A stretch of 64,000 bases of DNA from Streptomyces sp. AC550_RSS872 (GTDB lineage Bacteria; Actinomycetota; Actinomycetes; Streptomycetales; Streptomycetaceae): contig NZ_JAGMUL010000114.1 in NCBI RefSeq assembly GCF_019049285.1, positions 62,001 to 126,000 on the forward strand, in the 5' to 3' direction. Made by a program: the position numbers and the translations under genes. Under the pieces are notes generated by a model. It was given only the letters and a program-made list of their open reading frames with translations, was not told where the DNA came from and did no database searches. Shown here in pieces: positions 16,600 to 25,488 of the stretch (the first letter of the stretch is position 1; every line of letters begins with the position of its first letter).

Positions 16600-17307
16600 C
16601 TAGGACCTGGTCGGCAGGCGACCGCGCCGCGGCCGGGAGGTGGCTGCGGCGAGCAGGGCGTGGATCTGGCGCACCGCCTCTCCCGGGTGCGTGGCGGCGG
16701 TGGCGAAGGGCAGCCGGACGTCGTGGTGGGCGTCCGGCTTCTCCAGCCGGAGCACCAGGCCGTGCCGGTCGAGCCGCAGCGGCCGTACGCCGGTCGCGCC
16801 GAGCTGCTCCCGGGCGGGGAGCAGCCGGACGAGCGGGGCCACCGTGTCGGCGTGGGCCGCGTCCAGCCTGGCCAGCATCTCCGCCTCGTGCGTGGCGAGT
16901 GGGTCGGGAGAGGCGAGCGTCAGTTCGTCGAGGCCGATGACGGTCGTGCCGTCGTCCTCGGTGAGCACCGCCCGGGCCGGACTGAACACCAGGGCCTTCG
17001 GGCCGAGGGCGGTCAGCCGGCCGCCGAGCGTCAGCCGGGCGCGTACCCGTTCGCGTACGGCGACGGGGGCGATGTCGGTGAACTCCACGAGGGCGGTGAG
17101 GTCACCGTGCGACGCCGGCGCCGGCTCGGCTGCCAGGTGGCCGTCCGGCGGGTTGTGCAGGAGCAGCCGTGCGGCGGCGTCGACCGTGTGCAGGCCGATC
17201 AGCTCGATGCGACGGCCGCGCGTGGTGACGGTCAGCGAACCGGCCGCCGCCAGCACCGAGCGGGCACGCTCGGCGGGCGACGGCTCAGGGCGGGAGGCAG
17301 CAGACAT
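16600..17307 (-). CDS. DUF2470 domain protein (heme-utilisation HugZ-like), iron-regulated
   Basis: 235 residues, ATG 17307 behind AAAGG. The N-terminal ~130 residues look like a split-barrel (pyridoxamine-phosphate-oxidase-like) domain. The C-terminal ~85, from AHADTVAPLVRLL to VRLPFATAATHPGEAVRQI, match DUF2470, a domain found at the C-terminus of heme-degrading HugZ-type proteins. A near-consensus iron-repressor box lies just upstream, suggesting expression under iron starvation. A heme or iron role is therefore plausible but not shown by catalytic residues. Confidence 0.75.
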   Translation of the reverse strand: MSAASRPEPSPAERARSVLAAAGSLTVTTRGRRIELIGLHTVDAAARLLLHNPPDGHLAAEPAPASHGDLTALVEFTDIAPVAVRERVRARLTLGGRLTALGPKALVFSPARAVLTEDDGTTVIGLDELTLASPDPLATHEAEMLARLDAAHADTVAPLVRLLPAREQLGATGVRPLRLDRHGLVLRLEKPDAHHDVRLPFATAATHPGEAVRQIHALLAAATSRPRRGRLPTRS

Positions 17308-17321
17308 GGGAACCTTTCGAG

Positions 17322-17340
17322 TTAGGCAAGCCTAACCTTA
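17322..17340. promoter_or_regulatory. DmdR/IdeR-type iron box
   Basis: TTAGGCAAGCCTAACCTTA matches the actinobacterial iron-repressor palindrome (TTAGGTNAGCCTAACCTAA type) at nearly every position. It sits 15 bp upstream of the DUF2470 start codon, where bound repressor would block transcription. The apbE gene ends on its other side, so the target should be the DUF2470 gene. Confidence 0.8.
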
Positions 17341-17377
17341 ACTCATGGCGGGTGCCTTCCGCCTGCGGTCCCGTCAG

Positions 17378-18121
17378 TTACGCCGCCGCCCGCGTCCGCG
17401 CCGCCGCCACCGGAAAGCCCTCCGTTCGCAGGACCCGCCGCTCGGCGTCCACCGCGAACACCTCGCAGCCCGCCCGCCCGGCCGCCCACTCGACGCCCTC
17501 CGCGCCCATCGCGAACGCGGCGGTCGCCACGGTGTCCGCGACGGTCAGGGAGGACGCCACGACGCTCAGCGAGAGCAGTCCGGTCGCCGGCCGTCCGGTG
17601 CGGCCGTCGATGATGTGGTCGCCGCGTTCGTAGCGCGCGGACGTCGCTATCGCCCCGTCGGTGAGCTCGGCCACGGTGCACACCTTGTCGGCGTGCTCGG
17701 GGTGCCGTACCCCCACCCGCCACGGCCCGCCGGAGGCGACGACGTCACCTCCGGCGTTGAGGACGAAGCGCCGCGCTCCCGCGCCCTTCAGCAACTCGGC
17801 CGCTCGCTGCACCGACCAGCCCTTGACCACCGCGCACGGGTCGAGCCCGCGCCCCGGCAGCCGTACGTCGAAGGCGCCGGCGGTCGCGACCCGGTACTCC
17901 TCGCACACGCCCAGCACCTCGTCGAGGTCCGCGCTGACGTCGCCGCGCGCGAGCTCGCCCCGGTCCAGCCGGCAGACCTCGCTGTCCGCCTTGAACGGGC
18001 TGAACCGGGCGTCGACCTCGCGCAGCCACGCGAAGACGGCGTCGGCCGTCTCCTCGCCGATGTGCTCGTCGTCGACCCGCAGCGAGACCGGGAACCCCAT
18101 CACCTGCTCGACGCGGTGCAC
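17378..18121 (-). CDS. apbE: FAD:protein FMN transferase
   Basis: 247 residues from GTG 18121, beginning within 1 bp of the end of the FMN-binding gene. ApbE motifs: VMGFPVSLRV at the N-terminus, DARFSPFKADSEVCRLDRGE, the substrate pocket FVLNAGGDVVASG, DGAIATSARYERGDHIIDGRTG and the metal-binding VADTVATAAFAMG. ApbE covalently attaches FMN, taken from FAD, to a Ser/Thr in Dxx(S/T)GA(T/S) motifs of exported proteins. The neighbouring FMN-binding protein carries that motif, so it is the obvious client. Last gene of a three-gene reductase operon. Confidence 0.92.
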   Translation of the reverse strand: MHRVEQVMGFPVSLRVDDEHIGEETADAVFAWLREVDARFSPFKADSEVCRLDRGELARGDVSADLDEVLGVCEEYRVATAGAFDVRLPGRGLDPCAVVKGWSVQRAAELLKGAGARRFVLNAGGDVVASGGPWRVGVRHPEHADKVCTVAELTDGAIATSARYERGDHIIDGRTGRPATGLLSLSVVASSLTVADTVATAAFAMGAEGVEWAAGRAGCEVFAVDAERRVLRTEGFPVAAARTRAAA

Positions 18122-18122
18122 G

Positions 18123-18533
18123 TCAGGCGCCCTTCGCGTCGATGGCGGCCTGGAGGGACTCCTTGTAGCCGTCGCTGGTGATCGTGGCGCCGGAGACGGT
18201 GTCGATGTCGGCGCTCTGGGCCTCCAGGGTCGCGGCGATCAGCTTCGGTACCGCGGCCGTGGTCTGGGGGTGGTTCGGCTGCTGGAGCATCTTGACGGCC
18301 GAGATCTTGGAACCCTGGAAGGTCACCTCGACCTGCACGGGGCCCTTCTCGGTATGCAGGGTCGAGCCCTTCACGACCGTGTTGCCCGATCCGGCCGCCG
18401 CCGAGGACGCCGCCGAGGGCGTCGAGGCCGGCGCGGCGGCCTCCGTGGTGGCGGTGCCGAGGGACGGCTCGTAGCGCCAGACCGGGATCAGGCCCACGGC
18501 GCTCAGGACCAGGACAGGTATTGCTCGCTTCAC
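18123..18533 (-). CDS. Exported FMN-binding domain protein, ApbE client
   Basis: 136 residues from GTG 18533. An N-terminal hydrophobic segment (AIPVLVLSAVGLIPVW) anchors or exports it; a Ser/Ala/Pro linker (~25-50) leads to an FMN_bind domain. The flavinylation motif DTVSGATITS gives Thr117 as the predicted FMN attachment site. It follows the membrane flavin reductase by 19 bp and precedes apbE, so it probably carries electrons from the reductase to an extracytoplasmic acceptor. Confidence 0.88.
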   Translation of the reverse strand: MKRAIPVLVLSAVGLIPVWRYEPSLGTATTEAAAPASTPSAASSAAAGSGNTVVKGSTLHTEKGPVQVEVTFQGSKISAVKMLQQPNHPQTTAAVPKLIAATLEAQSADIDTVSGATITSDGYKESLQAAIDAKGA

Positions 18534-18552
18534 GATGTCTTTCCCGTCCTTC

Positions 18553-19893
18553 TCAGCCGGCCAGGCTGAAGCGTTCGAAGTGGACCTGCTGCTTGGGCAC
18601 GCCCAGCTCGCGCAGGCTGCCGATCAGCGCGTTCATCATGGGCGGCGGGCCGCACAGGAAGACGTCCCGGTCGGTGATGTCCGGCACCAGCCGCGTGAGC
18701 TCCGCCGGGGCCAGCCTGTCGGGGACGGCCGGGCCGGTCACCAGGTGCAGCTCGGCGCCCTTGGCGTGGGCGAGCTCGACCAGCTCGCCGTACAGGACCG
18801 CGTCCCGGTCCGTGGCGACCCGGTAGATCACGACCGCGTGGCCGTGCAGCTCCTCCAGCAGCGCCCGGATGGGGGTGACGCCGACGCCGCCCGCGATGAG
18901 CACGGCCTCCGGCCGGGTGCGGTGCATCGTGGTGAACGCGCCGTAGGGGCCCTCGGCGAAGACGCGCGTGCCGACCTTCAGGTGCCTGAGGCCCGCCGAG
19001 CCGGCGCCGGCCGCCTTGGCGGTGAGCCGCAGTTGGTTGCCGTCGGGCGCGGCCGACAGGGAGAACGGGTTGGCCTGCCACCAGCGGTCCTTCGTCAGGA
19101 ACCGCCACAGGAAGAACTGGCCGGCGCGCGCGGGCAGCTTGTCCAGGTCACGGCCGGTGACGTAGACGGAGACCACGTTGTCCGACTCGGCCACCACGGC
19201 GGAGACGCGCAGCTGGTGGCGCCAGTTCCGCCACAGCGGCAGGACCAGCCGGCCGACGACCACCGAGGCGAGGGCGACGCCCCACACGGCGTACCAGTAC
19301 GCCGTGGCGGCCGGGGACGAGGTGAAGGACGTACCGACCGCGACCTGGTGCGTGAACGCCAGGATCACCGCGACGTAGGTGTACAGGTGGATGAAGTGCC
19401 ATGTCTCGTACGCCAGCCGTCGCCGCGCGAACCGGGCCGAGACCACGCCGATCACGATGATGATCCCCAGGGCCACGATCGCGCGCAGCACGCCCTCGAC
19501 CGTCTCGGCGAGGTCGATCAGCTGGTTCACCGGGTCCAGCGAGGACGACTCGGCGTAGCCGAAGGTGATGAACACGGCGTGCGCGAGGAGGACCCACAGG
19601 ACGCTGAAGCCGGTCCAGCGGTGCCAGGAGGTCAGCCGGTCCATGCCGATCCGGCGGTCCAGCCAGGGCAGCCGGGCCACCAGCAGCAGCTGGAAGGCCA
19701 TGAGGAGCGCGCCGAACAGACCGGTGAGGCGGCCGAGCACGATGAGGGTGTTCGAGGCGAAGCCGGCGGCGAAGAAGAAGTAGAGGACCACGGCCACGTT
19801 CGCGGCCAGCAGGGCGTACAGGCCCGTGCGGGCGACCACCCTGGGGCGTATCGCCGTGGGGGGCGCAGGGGGCGATTGGACGGTCGTCGTCAC
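18553..19893 (-). CDS. Ferric-reductase-like membrane flavoprotein (FRD TM domain + FAD/NAD(P)H domains)
   Basis: 446 residues from GTG 19893. The N-terminal ~220 residues hold about six transmembrane helices with paired histidines (LTSWHRWTGF, HAVF, TWHFIHLYTYV, FTHQV) that would bind two hemes. The C-terminal half is a ferredoxin-reductase module: FAD motif NPFSLSAAP, pyridine-nucleotide loop VLIAGGVGVTPIRALL and the end motif DVFLCGPPPMMNALI. It moves electrons from NAD(P)H across the membrane and probably passes them to the FMN-binding protein. Divergent from the two-component system. The terminal acceptor (ferric iron or another) is not determined. Confidence 0.85.
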   Translation of the reverse strand: MTTTVQSPPAPPTAIRPRVVARTGLYALLAANVAVVLYFFFAAGFASNTLIVLGRLTGLFGALLMAFQLLLVARLPWLDRRIGMDRLTSWHRWTGFSVLWVLLAHAVFITFGYAESSSLDPVNQLIDLAETVEGVLRAIVALGIIIVIGVVSARFARRRLAYETWHFIHLYTYVAVILAFTHQVAVGTSFTSSPAATAYWYAVWGVALASVVVGRLVLPLWRNWRHQLRVSAVVAESDNVVSVYVTGRDLDKLPARAGQFFLWRFLTKDRWWQANPFSLSAAPDGNQLRLTAKAAGAGSAGLRHLKVGTRVFAEGPYGAFTTMHRTRPEAVLIAGGVGVTPIRALLEELHGHAVVIYRVATDRDAVLYGELVELAHAKGAELHLVTGPAVPDRLAPAELTRLVPDITDRDVFLCGPPPMMNALIGSLRELGVPKQQVHFERFSLAG

Positions 19894-20044
19894 GGCGACA
19901 GCTCCTTGATCTCGTCTGTGGATACCGAGCTTGTCCGGCCGCAGCTGTCAAAAGACTGTCGTAGATCTTTCAAGTGCTTATCGATGTGGTCGCGGTATCC
20001 GACCCGCACCCGAGCGGCGGCGTCCGGTGCCGCACTATGAACGG

Positions 20045-20734
20045 GTGGAGAAAGTACGCCTTCTGGTCGTGGACGACGACCGCCCCATCGCCGACCTCGT
20101 CGCGACGGTCGCCCGCTACGAGGGCTGGCAGGCGATCACCGCGAACTCCGGCGAGGAGGCGCTGCGGCTGGCCGCCGAGTTCCATCCGGACATCGTGGTG
20201 CTGGACCTGATGCTGCCCGATCTGGACGGTTTCGGCGTCCTGGACCGGCTCCGGGGCGCGGGGACGATGGTGCCCGTGGTGTTCCTCACCGCCCGCGACG
20301 GGGTCGCCGACCGGGTGGCCGGGCTGACCCGGGGCGGCGACGACTACCTGGTCAAACCGTTCGCGGTGGAGGAGCTGATGGCCCGGCTGCGGACCGTGCT
20401 GCGACGCAGCGCCGGGCCCGGCTTCCAGCGTTCCGTCCTTCGGGTGGCCGACCTGACGATGGACGAGGACACCCGCGAGGTGCGCCGCGGCGACAAACTG
20501 CTCACGCTCACCCCCACCGAGTACGAGGTGCTGCGCTATCTGATGCGCAAGTCGCCGACCGTGCTCACCAAGGCGCAGATACTCGACCATGTGTGGGAGT
20601 ACGGCTTCGGCGGCCGCTCGAACGTCGTCGAGCTGGTCGTCAGCCGGCTGCGCCGCAAGCTGGAGGACACCGGCACCCCGCTGATCCACACCGTCCGGGG
20701 CTTCGGGTACGTGATCCGGCAGGCGGCGGAGTGA
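20045..20734 (+). CDS. OmpR/PhoB-family response regulator
   Basis: 229 residues from GTG 20045; the frame is open further upstream but the homologous part begins EKVRLLVVDDDRP. The receiver domain has the acidic pocket (DDD at 10-12), phosphorylation site Asp54 in VVLDLMLPD, a Thr in FLTARDG and Lys in YLVKPF. The C-terminal winged helix (LTPTEYEVLRYLM, VVSRLRRKLE, RGFGYVIR) binds DNA. Its stop overlaps the kinase GTG. Divergent from the reductase operon with ~150 bp between, so that operon is the likeliest local target. Confidence 0.9.
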   Translation: MEKVRLLVVDDDRPIADLVATVARYEGWQAITANSGEEALRLAAEFHPDIVVLDLMLPDLDGFGVLDRLRGAGTMVPVVFLTARDGVADRVAGLTRGGDDYLVKPFAVEELMARLRTVLRRSAGPGFQRSVLRVADLTMDEDTREVRRGDKLLTLTPTEYEVLRYLMRKSPTVLTKAQILDHVWEYGFGGRSNVVELVVSRLRRKLEDTGTPLIHTVRGFGYVIRQAAE

Positions 20735-22206
20735 TCGGCAGGGTGCGGCGGGCGTACCGCGGGATGCGGCTCGGGACCCGGCTGGCGCTGGGCCTCGGCG
20801 CGCTGTCACTGGTGGTGTTCGCGGTGGTGGGCACCGTGCTGACGACGTACATGCGCGACTACCTGTCGGCCCAGCTCGACACGACGCTCGCGCAGGGCCA
20901 GATCGCCCAGTCCAAGAGCATCGCGGACTACGGCACGCTGACGGGCAAGAAGTACTTCAGCTGGTACTACGCCGTGTACGACGTGTCGGACGGCAAGCCC
21001 GTGCTGCGCAGACCCGAGGACCCCGGCGACCTGCCGACGGACGTCGACGACTTCGCCGCACTGGCCCGGGCGCAGGCCGGCGCCGACACGGAACTCCTGC
21101 GCACCGAGAACCTCGGGGGCAAGGGCGAGTACCGGATGCGCGCCTGCGAGGTCGAGCCCGGCGTGGTGCTGGTCAGCGCCGCACCCATGGACGACATCGA
21201 GGACACCGTCGGCCAGCTGATCACCATCCAGGCGGTCACCTTCGGGCTCGCGCTGCTGGCCCTCGTGGCGGCGGGGCGGGGATTGCTGCGGCGGGGCCTG
21301 AAACCGCTGAGCGACATGGCGCACACCGCCCGCGACATCACCTCGCACGACCTGACCGACTCGGGCCGGCTGCCGGTACGGCACGACGCGCGCGGCGGCG
21401 GCCCCGAGGTCGAAGAGCTGCGCACCGCCTTCAACACCATGCTGGAGCACATCGACGACTCCCTCGCGGTGCGCGCGGAGGCGGAACAGCGTCTGCGCCG
21501 CTTCGTGGCGGACGCCTCGCACGAGCTGCGTACCCCGCTGATGTCGGTACGGGGCTACGCCGACCTCTTCCAGTACGCCGCCGCCAACGCCCCCGAGGAA
21601 CGGGACAGGCACCTGGCCCGCCTGCGCGCCGAGGCCGCCCGCATGGGCTTCCTGCTGGACGACCTGTTGCTGCTCGCCCGCCTGGACGCCGCCGAGGTGG
21701 AGGCACCGCTGCGGCTCCGCGAGGCGGACCTGGTGGAACTGGTCGAGCAGGCGGCGGACGCGTTCCGGGTCACCCACGCCGACCACCCGCTGACGATGGC
21801 CCCCGGCCCCGGTTCCCTGAAGCTGAGCCTGGACCCGCAGCGCATTCGCCAGGTCCTGGACAACCTGCTCACCAACGCGGCGATGCACACCCCGGCCGGC
21901 ACGCGGGTGTCGGTGGCGGTGTCGATGGTGAACGGCGCGGCCCAGGCCCGGATCGCGGACGCCGGCCCCGGCATCCCGCCCGCCGACCGGGCCCGTGTCT
22001 TCGACCGCTTCTACCGCGTCGACAAGGCCCGCAGCCGCGACCGGGGCGGCAGCGGCCTGGGGCTGGCGGTCGCGCAGTCACTGGTGCGGGCCCACGGCGG
22101 CCGCATCGACCTGACCAGCGAGCCGGGGGCGACGGTGTTCACGGTGACGATTCCGCTGACGGGCGCGGTTCCTCCGGGCCACGAACCCGCAACACAACAC
22201 GTCTAG
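20731..22206 (+). CDS. Sensor histidine kinase
   Basis: 491 residues, start GTG 20731 overlapping the regulator stop. Order: transmembrane helix (~18-40), extracytoplasmic sensor of ~125 residues, second helix (VTFGLALLALVAAGRGLL), HAMP linker, H-box FVADASHELRTPLMSVRGY, N-box NLLTNAAMHTP, and G-boxes DAGPGIPPADR and GGSGLGLAV. The sensor domain shows no recognised ligand motif. Partner of the upstream response regulator. Confidence 0.9.
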   Translation: MIGRVRRAYRGMRLGTRLALGLGALSLVVFAVVGTVLTTYMRDYLSAQLDTTLAQGQIAQSKSIADYGTLTGKKYFSWYYAVYDVSDGKPVLRRPEDPGDLPTDVDDFAALARAQAGADTELLRTENLGGKGEYRMRACEVEPGVVLVSAAPMDDIEDTVGQLITIQAVTFGLALLALVAAGRGLLRRGLKPLSDMAHTARDITSHDLTDSGRLPVRHDARGGGPEVEELRTAFNTMLEHIDDSLAVRAEAEQRLRRFVADASHELRTPLMSVRGYADLFQYAAANAPEERDRHLARLRAEAARMGFLLDDLLLLARLDAAEVEAPLRLREADLVELVEQAADAFRVTHADHPLTMAPGPGSLKLSLDPQRIRQVLDNLLTNAAMHTPAGTRVSVAVSMVNGAAQARIADAGPGIPPADRARVFDRFYRVDKARSRDRGGSGLGLAVAQSLVRAHGGRIDLTSEPGATVFTVTIPLTGAVPPGHEPATQHV

Positions 22207-22278
22207 ACTCTCTCAACGGCCCGGAGCCCGTGGTCGAAAGCGGGCGAAATCTGTCAAACCCGAAGGGTATTCGGCGTT

Positions 22279-23454
22279 TTGATACGCATAGACTCAGTCA
22301 CCAAGCGGTACCCGGACGGCACGGTGGCGGTCGATCGGCTCTCGTTGGAGATACCCGACCGCTCGATCACCGTCCTCGTGGGGCCCTCGGGCTGCGGGAA
22401 GACGACCACACTGCGGATGATCAACCGGATGGTCGAGCCCAGTGAGGGGACCATCCTCATCGACGGCGTCGACAGCCGGCAGCAGCCGGTCAACACGCTG
22501 CGCCGGTCCATGGGATACGTCATCCAGAACGCCGGTCTCTTCCAGCACCGCACCATCCTCGACAACATCGCCACCGTGCCCCGCATGCTCGGCTGGGGCA
22601 AGGACAAGTCCCGGGCCCGGGCACGGGAGCTGATGGAGCGGGTGGGCCTCGACGGGACGCTCGCCAAGCGGTACCCGTACCAGCTCTCCGGCGGCCAGCA
22701 GCAGCGCGTCGGTGTGGCGCGGGCGCTCGCGGCGGATCCGCCCGTGCTGCTGATGGACGAGCCGTTCTCCGCCGTCGACCCCGTGGTGCGCAAGGGCCTC
22801 CAGGACGAACTCCTGCGGATCCAGGGGGAGTTGGGCAAGACCATCGTCTTCGTCACCCATGACATCGACGAGGCCGTCAAGCTCGGCACGATGGTCGCCG
22901 TGATGCGCACGGGCGGCAGGCTCGCCCAGTTCGCGCCGCCCGCCGAGCTGCTGTCCCGGCCGGCCGACGCGTTCGTGGAGGACTTCCTCGGCGCCGACCG
23001 CGGTATCCGGCGCCTGTCGTTCTTCCCGTCGACGGGCCTCCAGCCGCTGACCACCCCGATCGTCACGGTGGACGCCACCGCCGAGCAGATCGCCGCGGCC
23101 GGCGCGGCCAGCGCCCCGTATCTCCTCGTCACCGACGCCGACGGCAAGCCCCTCGGCTGGAGCGAGCCGCAGAACCTCACCGCCGGGGAGATCACGGCCG
23201 ACCGACTCCTGCCCTACGGGCGCCCGTTCGTCGCCGCCACCGACTCGCTGCGGGCCGCCCTCGACTGCGCCGTGCTCTCGCCCACCGGATGGGCCGTCGC
23301 CGTGGACGCGTCGGGCCGGGCCACCGGGGTCGTCTCGCAGCAGTCCATCGGCGAGGCCATCCGGGGCGCGCACGCGGAGATCGCCGCGGACGAGGCGCGG
23401 GACGCGGACGCGGAGCCCGACGAAGGCGACAAGGTCCACAAGGTCGCGCCATGA
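22279..23454 (+). CDS. ABC transporter ATP-binding protein, glycine betaine/choline (ProV/OpuCA) type
   Basis: 391 residues, apparently starting at TTG 22279 with an AAGGG upstream. ATPase motifs: Walker A GPSGCGKTT, signature LSGGQQQR, Walker B VLLMDEPFSAVDP, H-loop FVTHDIDEAVKLG. The C-terminal ~120 residues form a CBS-domain-like module with a short charged tail, as in osmoregulated betaine importers where this part senses ionic strength. Followed by two coupled permease genes. The matching binding protein lies 4.4 kb away. Confidence 0.88.
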   Translation: MIRIDSVTKRYPDGTVAVDRLSLEIPDRSITVLVGPSGCGKTTTLRMINRMVEPSEGTILIDGVDSRQQPVNTLRRSMGYVIQNAGLFQHRTILDNIATVPRMLGWGKDKSRARARELMERVGLDGTLAKRYPYQLSGGQQQRVGVARALAADPPVLLMDEPFSAVDPVVRKGLQDELLRIQGELGKTIVFVTHDIDEAVKLGTMVAVMRTGGRLAQFAPPAELLSRPADAFVEDFLGADRGIRRLSFFPSTGLQPLTTPIVTVDATAEQIAAAGAASAPYLLVTDADGKPLGWSEPQNLTAGEITADRLLPYGRPFVAATDSLRAALDCAVLSPTGWAVAVDASGRATGVVSQQSIGEAIRGAHAEIAADEARDADAEPDEGDKVHKVAP

Positions 23455-24140
23455 GCGAACTCTTCGACCTGCCCAGCGACCTCCAGAACAGCTACTTCGG
23501 ACTGGTCGCCCTCCATCTGCGCGAGGCCCTGATCCCGGTGCTCGTCGGGCTGCTCGTCGCCCTGCCCGTCGCCCAGTTGTGTGTGCGGGTGCGCTGGCTG
23601 TACGCGCCCGTGCTGTGGGTGACGACCGTGCTCTACGCGATTCCGTCGCTCGCCTTCTTCGTCATCCTCATCGACTACACCGGCCTCAGCGAGCTCACGG
23701 TGATGATCCCGCTGGCCGTCTACAGCCTGGTGGTGCTCGTCCCCGCGATCGTGGACGGCGTGCGGTCGGTGCCGCAGGAGACACTGGCCGCCGCGACCGC
23801 CATGGGCTTCGGGCCCGTACGGCGCTATGTCCAGGTGCAGTTGCCGATCGCGGCGCCCGCGATCATCGCCGGGCTGCGGGTGGCGTCCGTGTCGAGCGTC
23901 TCCCTGGTCAGCGTCGGCATGCTGATCGGCAACGAGGGGGCCCTCGGCAACCTGCTCAACAGCGGCCTGACCTACAACCAGCCGCGCCTGATCTGGCTCT
24001 CCGTGGTGGGCACGGCCGTCCTCGCCCTGCTCGTCGACGCCGCGCTGATCGGCCTCCGTGTCCTGCTGACGCCCTGGATGCCGCGCGCCACCCGCAAGAA
24101 CAACGCGCGCACGCTCGCCGTGAAGGAGGCCGCCCGGTGA
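23451..24140 (+). CDS. ABC transporter permease, glycine betaine/choline type (first of two)
   Basis: 229 residues, ATGA overlap with the ATPase gene. About five to six transmembrane helices and the conserved EAA loop of OpuC/ProW permeases (SVPQETLAAATAMGFGPVRRY) plus SLVSVGMLIGNEGALGNLL near the C-terminus. Short single-domain permeases of this kind work as a heterodimer with the next gene product. Confidence 0.87.
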   Translation: MSELFDLPSDLQNSYFGLVALHLREALIPVLVGLLVALPVAQLCVRVRWLYAPVLWVTTVLYAIPSLAFFVILIDYTGLSELTVMIPLAVYSLVVLVPAIVDGVRSVPQETLAAATAMGFGPVRRYVQVQLPIAAPAIIAGLRVASVSSVSLVSVGMLIGNEGALGNLLNSGLTYNQPRLIWLSVVGTAVLALLVDAALIGLRVLLTPWMPRATRKNNARTLAVKEAAR

Positions 24141-24805
24141 ACGTCCTGAACTTCATCAGTTCCTTCTTCAGCGACAACGCCCACTGGCAGGGCTACGACG
24201 GCATCCCGACGCGCGTCGGCGAGCACATCCAGTACACGCTGATGGCCCTCGGCATCGCCGCCGCGGTCGGCCTGCCGGTCGGCCTGCTCACCGGCCACAC
24301 CGGACGCGGCGGCAACACACTCGCGCTCATCGCCACCTCGGCCCGGGCGCTGCCCAGCTTCGGCCTGATGGTGCTGATGTTCATCCTGCTGGGCCTGGGC
24401 ATGGCCCCCGTGATGATCCCGCTGGTCGTGCTCGCCATCCCGCCCATCCTCGTCACCACCTACGAGGCGATGCGCTCCGTCGACCCCGCCCCGGTGGACG
24501 CCGCCCGCGGCATGGGCATGGCCGAGACCGCGGTCCTCTTGCGCGTCGAACTCCCCGTCGCCCTCCCGCTGATCCTCAGCGGCCTGCGCTCGGCGGCCAT
24601 CCAGATCGTCTCGACGGCCACCATCGCCGCGTACGTCAGCTTCGGCGGCCTCGGCCGCTACATAATCGACGGCCTCTACCAGCGCAACTACGAGAAGGTC
24701 GTCGGCGGCGCGACACTGGTCGCCGCGATGGCGTTGACGACGCTGGGTTTGTTCTGGGCGGTGTCACGGATCGCGGTGTCACCGGGGGTGCGCAGGCAGA
24801 ACTAG
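24137..24805 (+). CDS. ABC transporter permease, glycine betaine/choline type (second of two)
   Basis: 222 residues from GTG 24137, overlapping the previous stop, with GAAGGAGG upstream. Multiple helices, EAA-loop sequence SVDPAPVDAARGMGMAETAV and the C-terminal block YVSFGGLGRYIIDGLYQRNY typical of OpuCD-type permeases. Directly after it the operon is interrupted by a dispersed repeat and a conservon on the other strand; the binding-protein gene resumes at 29189. Confidence 0.87.
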   Translation: MNVLNFISSFFSDNAHWQGYDGIPTRVGEHIQYTLMALGIAAAVGLPVGLLTGHTGRGGNTLALIATSARALPSFGLMVLMFILLGLGMAPVMIPLVVLAIPPILVTTYEAMRSVDPAPVDAARGMGMAETAVLLRVELPVALPLILSGLRSAAIQIVSTATIAAYVSFGGLGRYIIDGLYQRNYEKVVGGATLVAAMALTTLGLFWAVSRIAVSPGVRRQN

Positions 24806-24814
24806 CGGAGTGGC

Positions 24815-24900
24815 AACGCCCTGAGGGGCGCGGGGCTGTATCGATATGCGGCTCCGCCGCGTGGGCGCGACCAGCCCTCACCGGCCCGCAGCGAACCACG
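24815..24900. repeat. GC-rich dispersed repeat, family B copy 2
   Basis: GAGGGGCGCGGGGCTGTATC, then GATATGCGGCTCCGCCGCGT and GGGCGCGACCAGCC, is a close relative of the copy at 13085-13165. It occupies the gap between the betaine permease stop and the convergent conservon, a typical 3'-intergenic position. Confidence 0.65.
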
Positions 24901-24906
24901 GCCAAA

Positions 24907-25488
24907 TCAGCGAAGCGCCTCCGTGCGGGCCAACGCCAGTTCCAGGACGACCAGCAGAGCGTCCCGCACGGACGTGCGCTCGCGGGCGTCGAAGACGACG
25001 ACCGGGACGCCGTCGGTGACGTCGAGGGCCCAGCGGATCTCCTCCAGGGTGTGCTCGACCTTGCCGTCGAAGGCGTTGGCGGCCACCGCGAAGGGGATGC
25101 CCCGGTGCTCGAAGTAGTCGACGGCGGCGTAGCAGTCGTCGAACCGCCGGGTGTCGACGATGACGAGCCCGCCGACCGCGCCCTCGACGATGTCGTCCCA
25201 CATGAACCCGAACCGTTCCTGGCCGGGCGTGCCGAACAGATACAGCTTCAGGGTGGGGTCGATGGTGAGGCAGCCGAAGTCCATGGCCACGGTCGTCGTG
25301 GTCTTGCGCGGGGTGTGCGTGAGGTCGTCCACGCCCGCCGCGACCTCGGTGATGGCGGCCTCGGTGGTCAGCGGCTCGATCTCGGAGATCGAGCCCACGG
25401 CGGTGGTCTTGCCCACGCCGAAGCCGCCCGCGATCACCATCTTGACCGGCAGCGGCGGTCGTACGGTGGCCGGTTCAGTCGTCGTCAT
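24907..25488 (-). CDS. cvnD: Conservon GTP/ATP-binding protein (CvnD), first conservon
   Basis: 193 residues. Small Ras-like GTPase features: P-loop GGFGVGKTT near the N-terminus, the switch region HTPRKTTTTVAMDFGCL, and LYLFGTPGQERF (G3 with Gln-Glu-Arg-Phe). ATG 25488 overlaps the cvnC stop by 4 bp. Conservons are four-gene units in which CvnA (sensor-kinase-like), CvnB, CvnC and CvnD form a membrane complex reminiscent of eukaryotic G-protein signalling. Confidence 0.92.
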   Translation of the reverse strand: MTTTEPATVRPPLPVKMVIAGGFGVGKTTAVGSISEIEPLTTEAAITEVAAGVDDLTHTPRKTTTTVAMDFGCLTIDPTLKLYLFGTPGQERFGFMWDDIVEGAVGGLVIVDTRRFDDCYAAVDYFEHRGIPFAVAANAFDGKVEHTLEEIRWALDVTDGVPVVVFDARERTSVRDALLVVLELALARTEALR

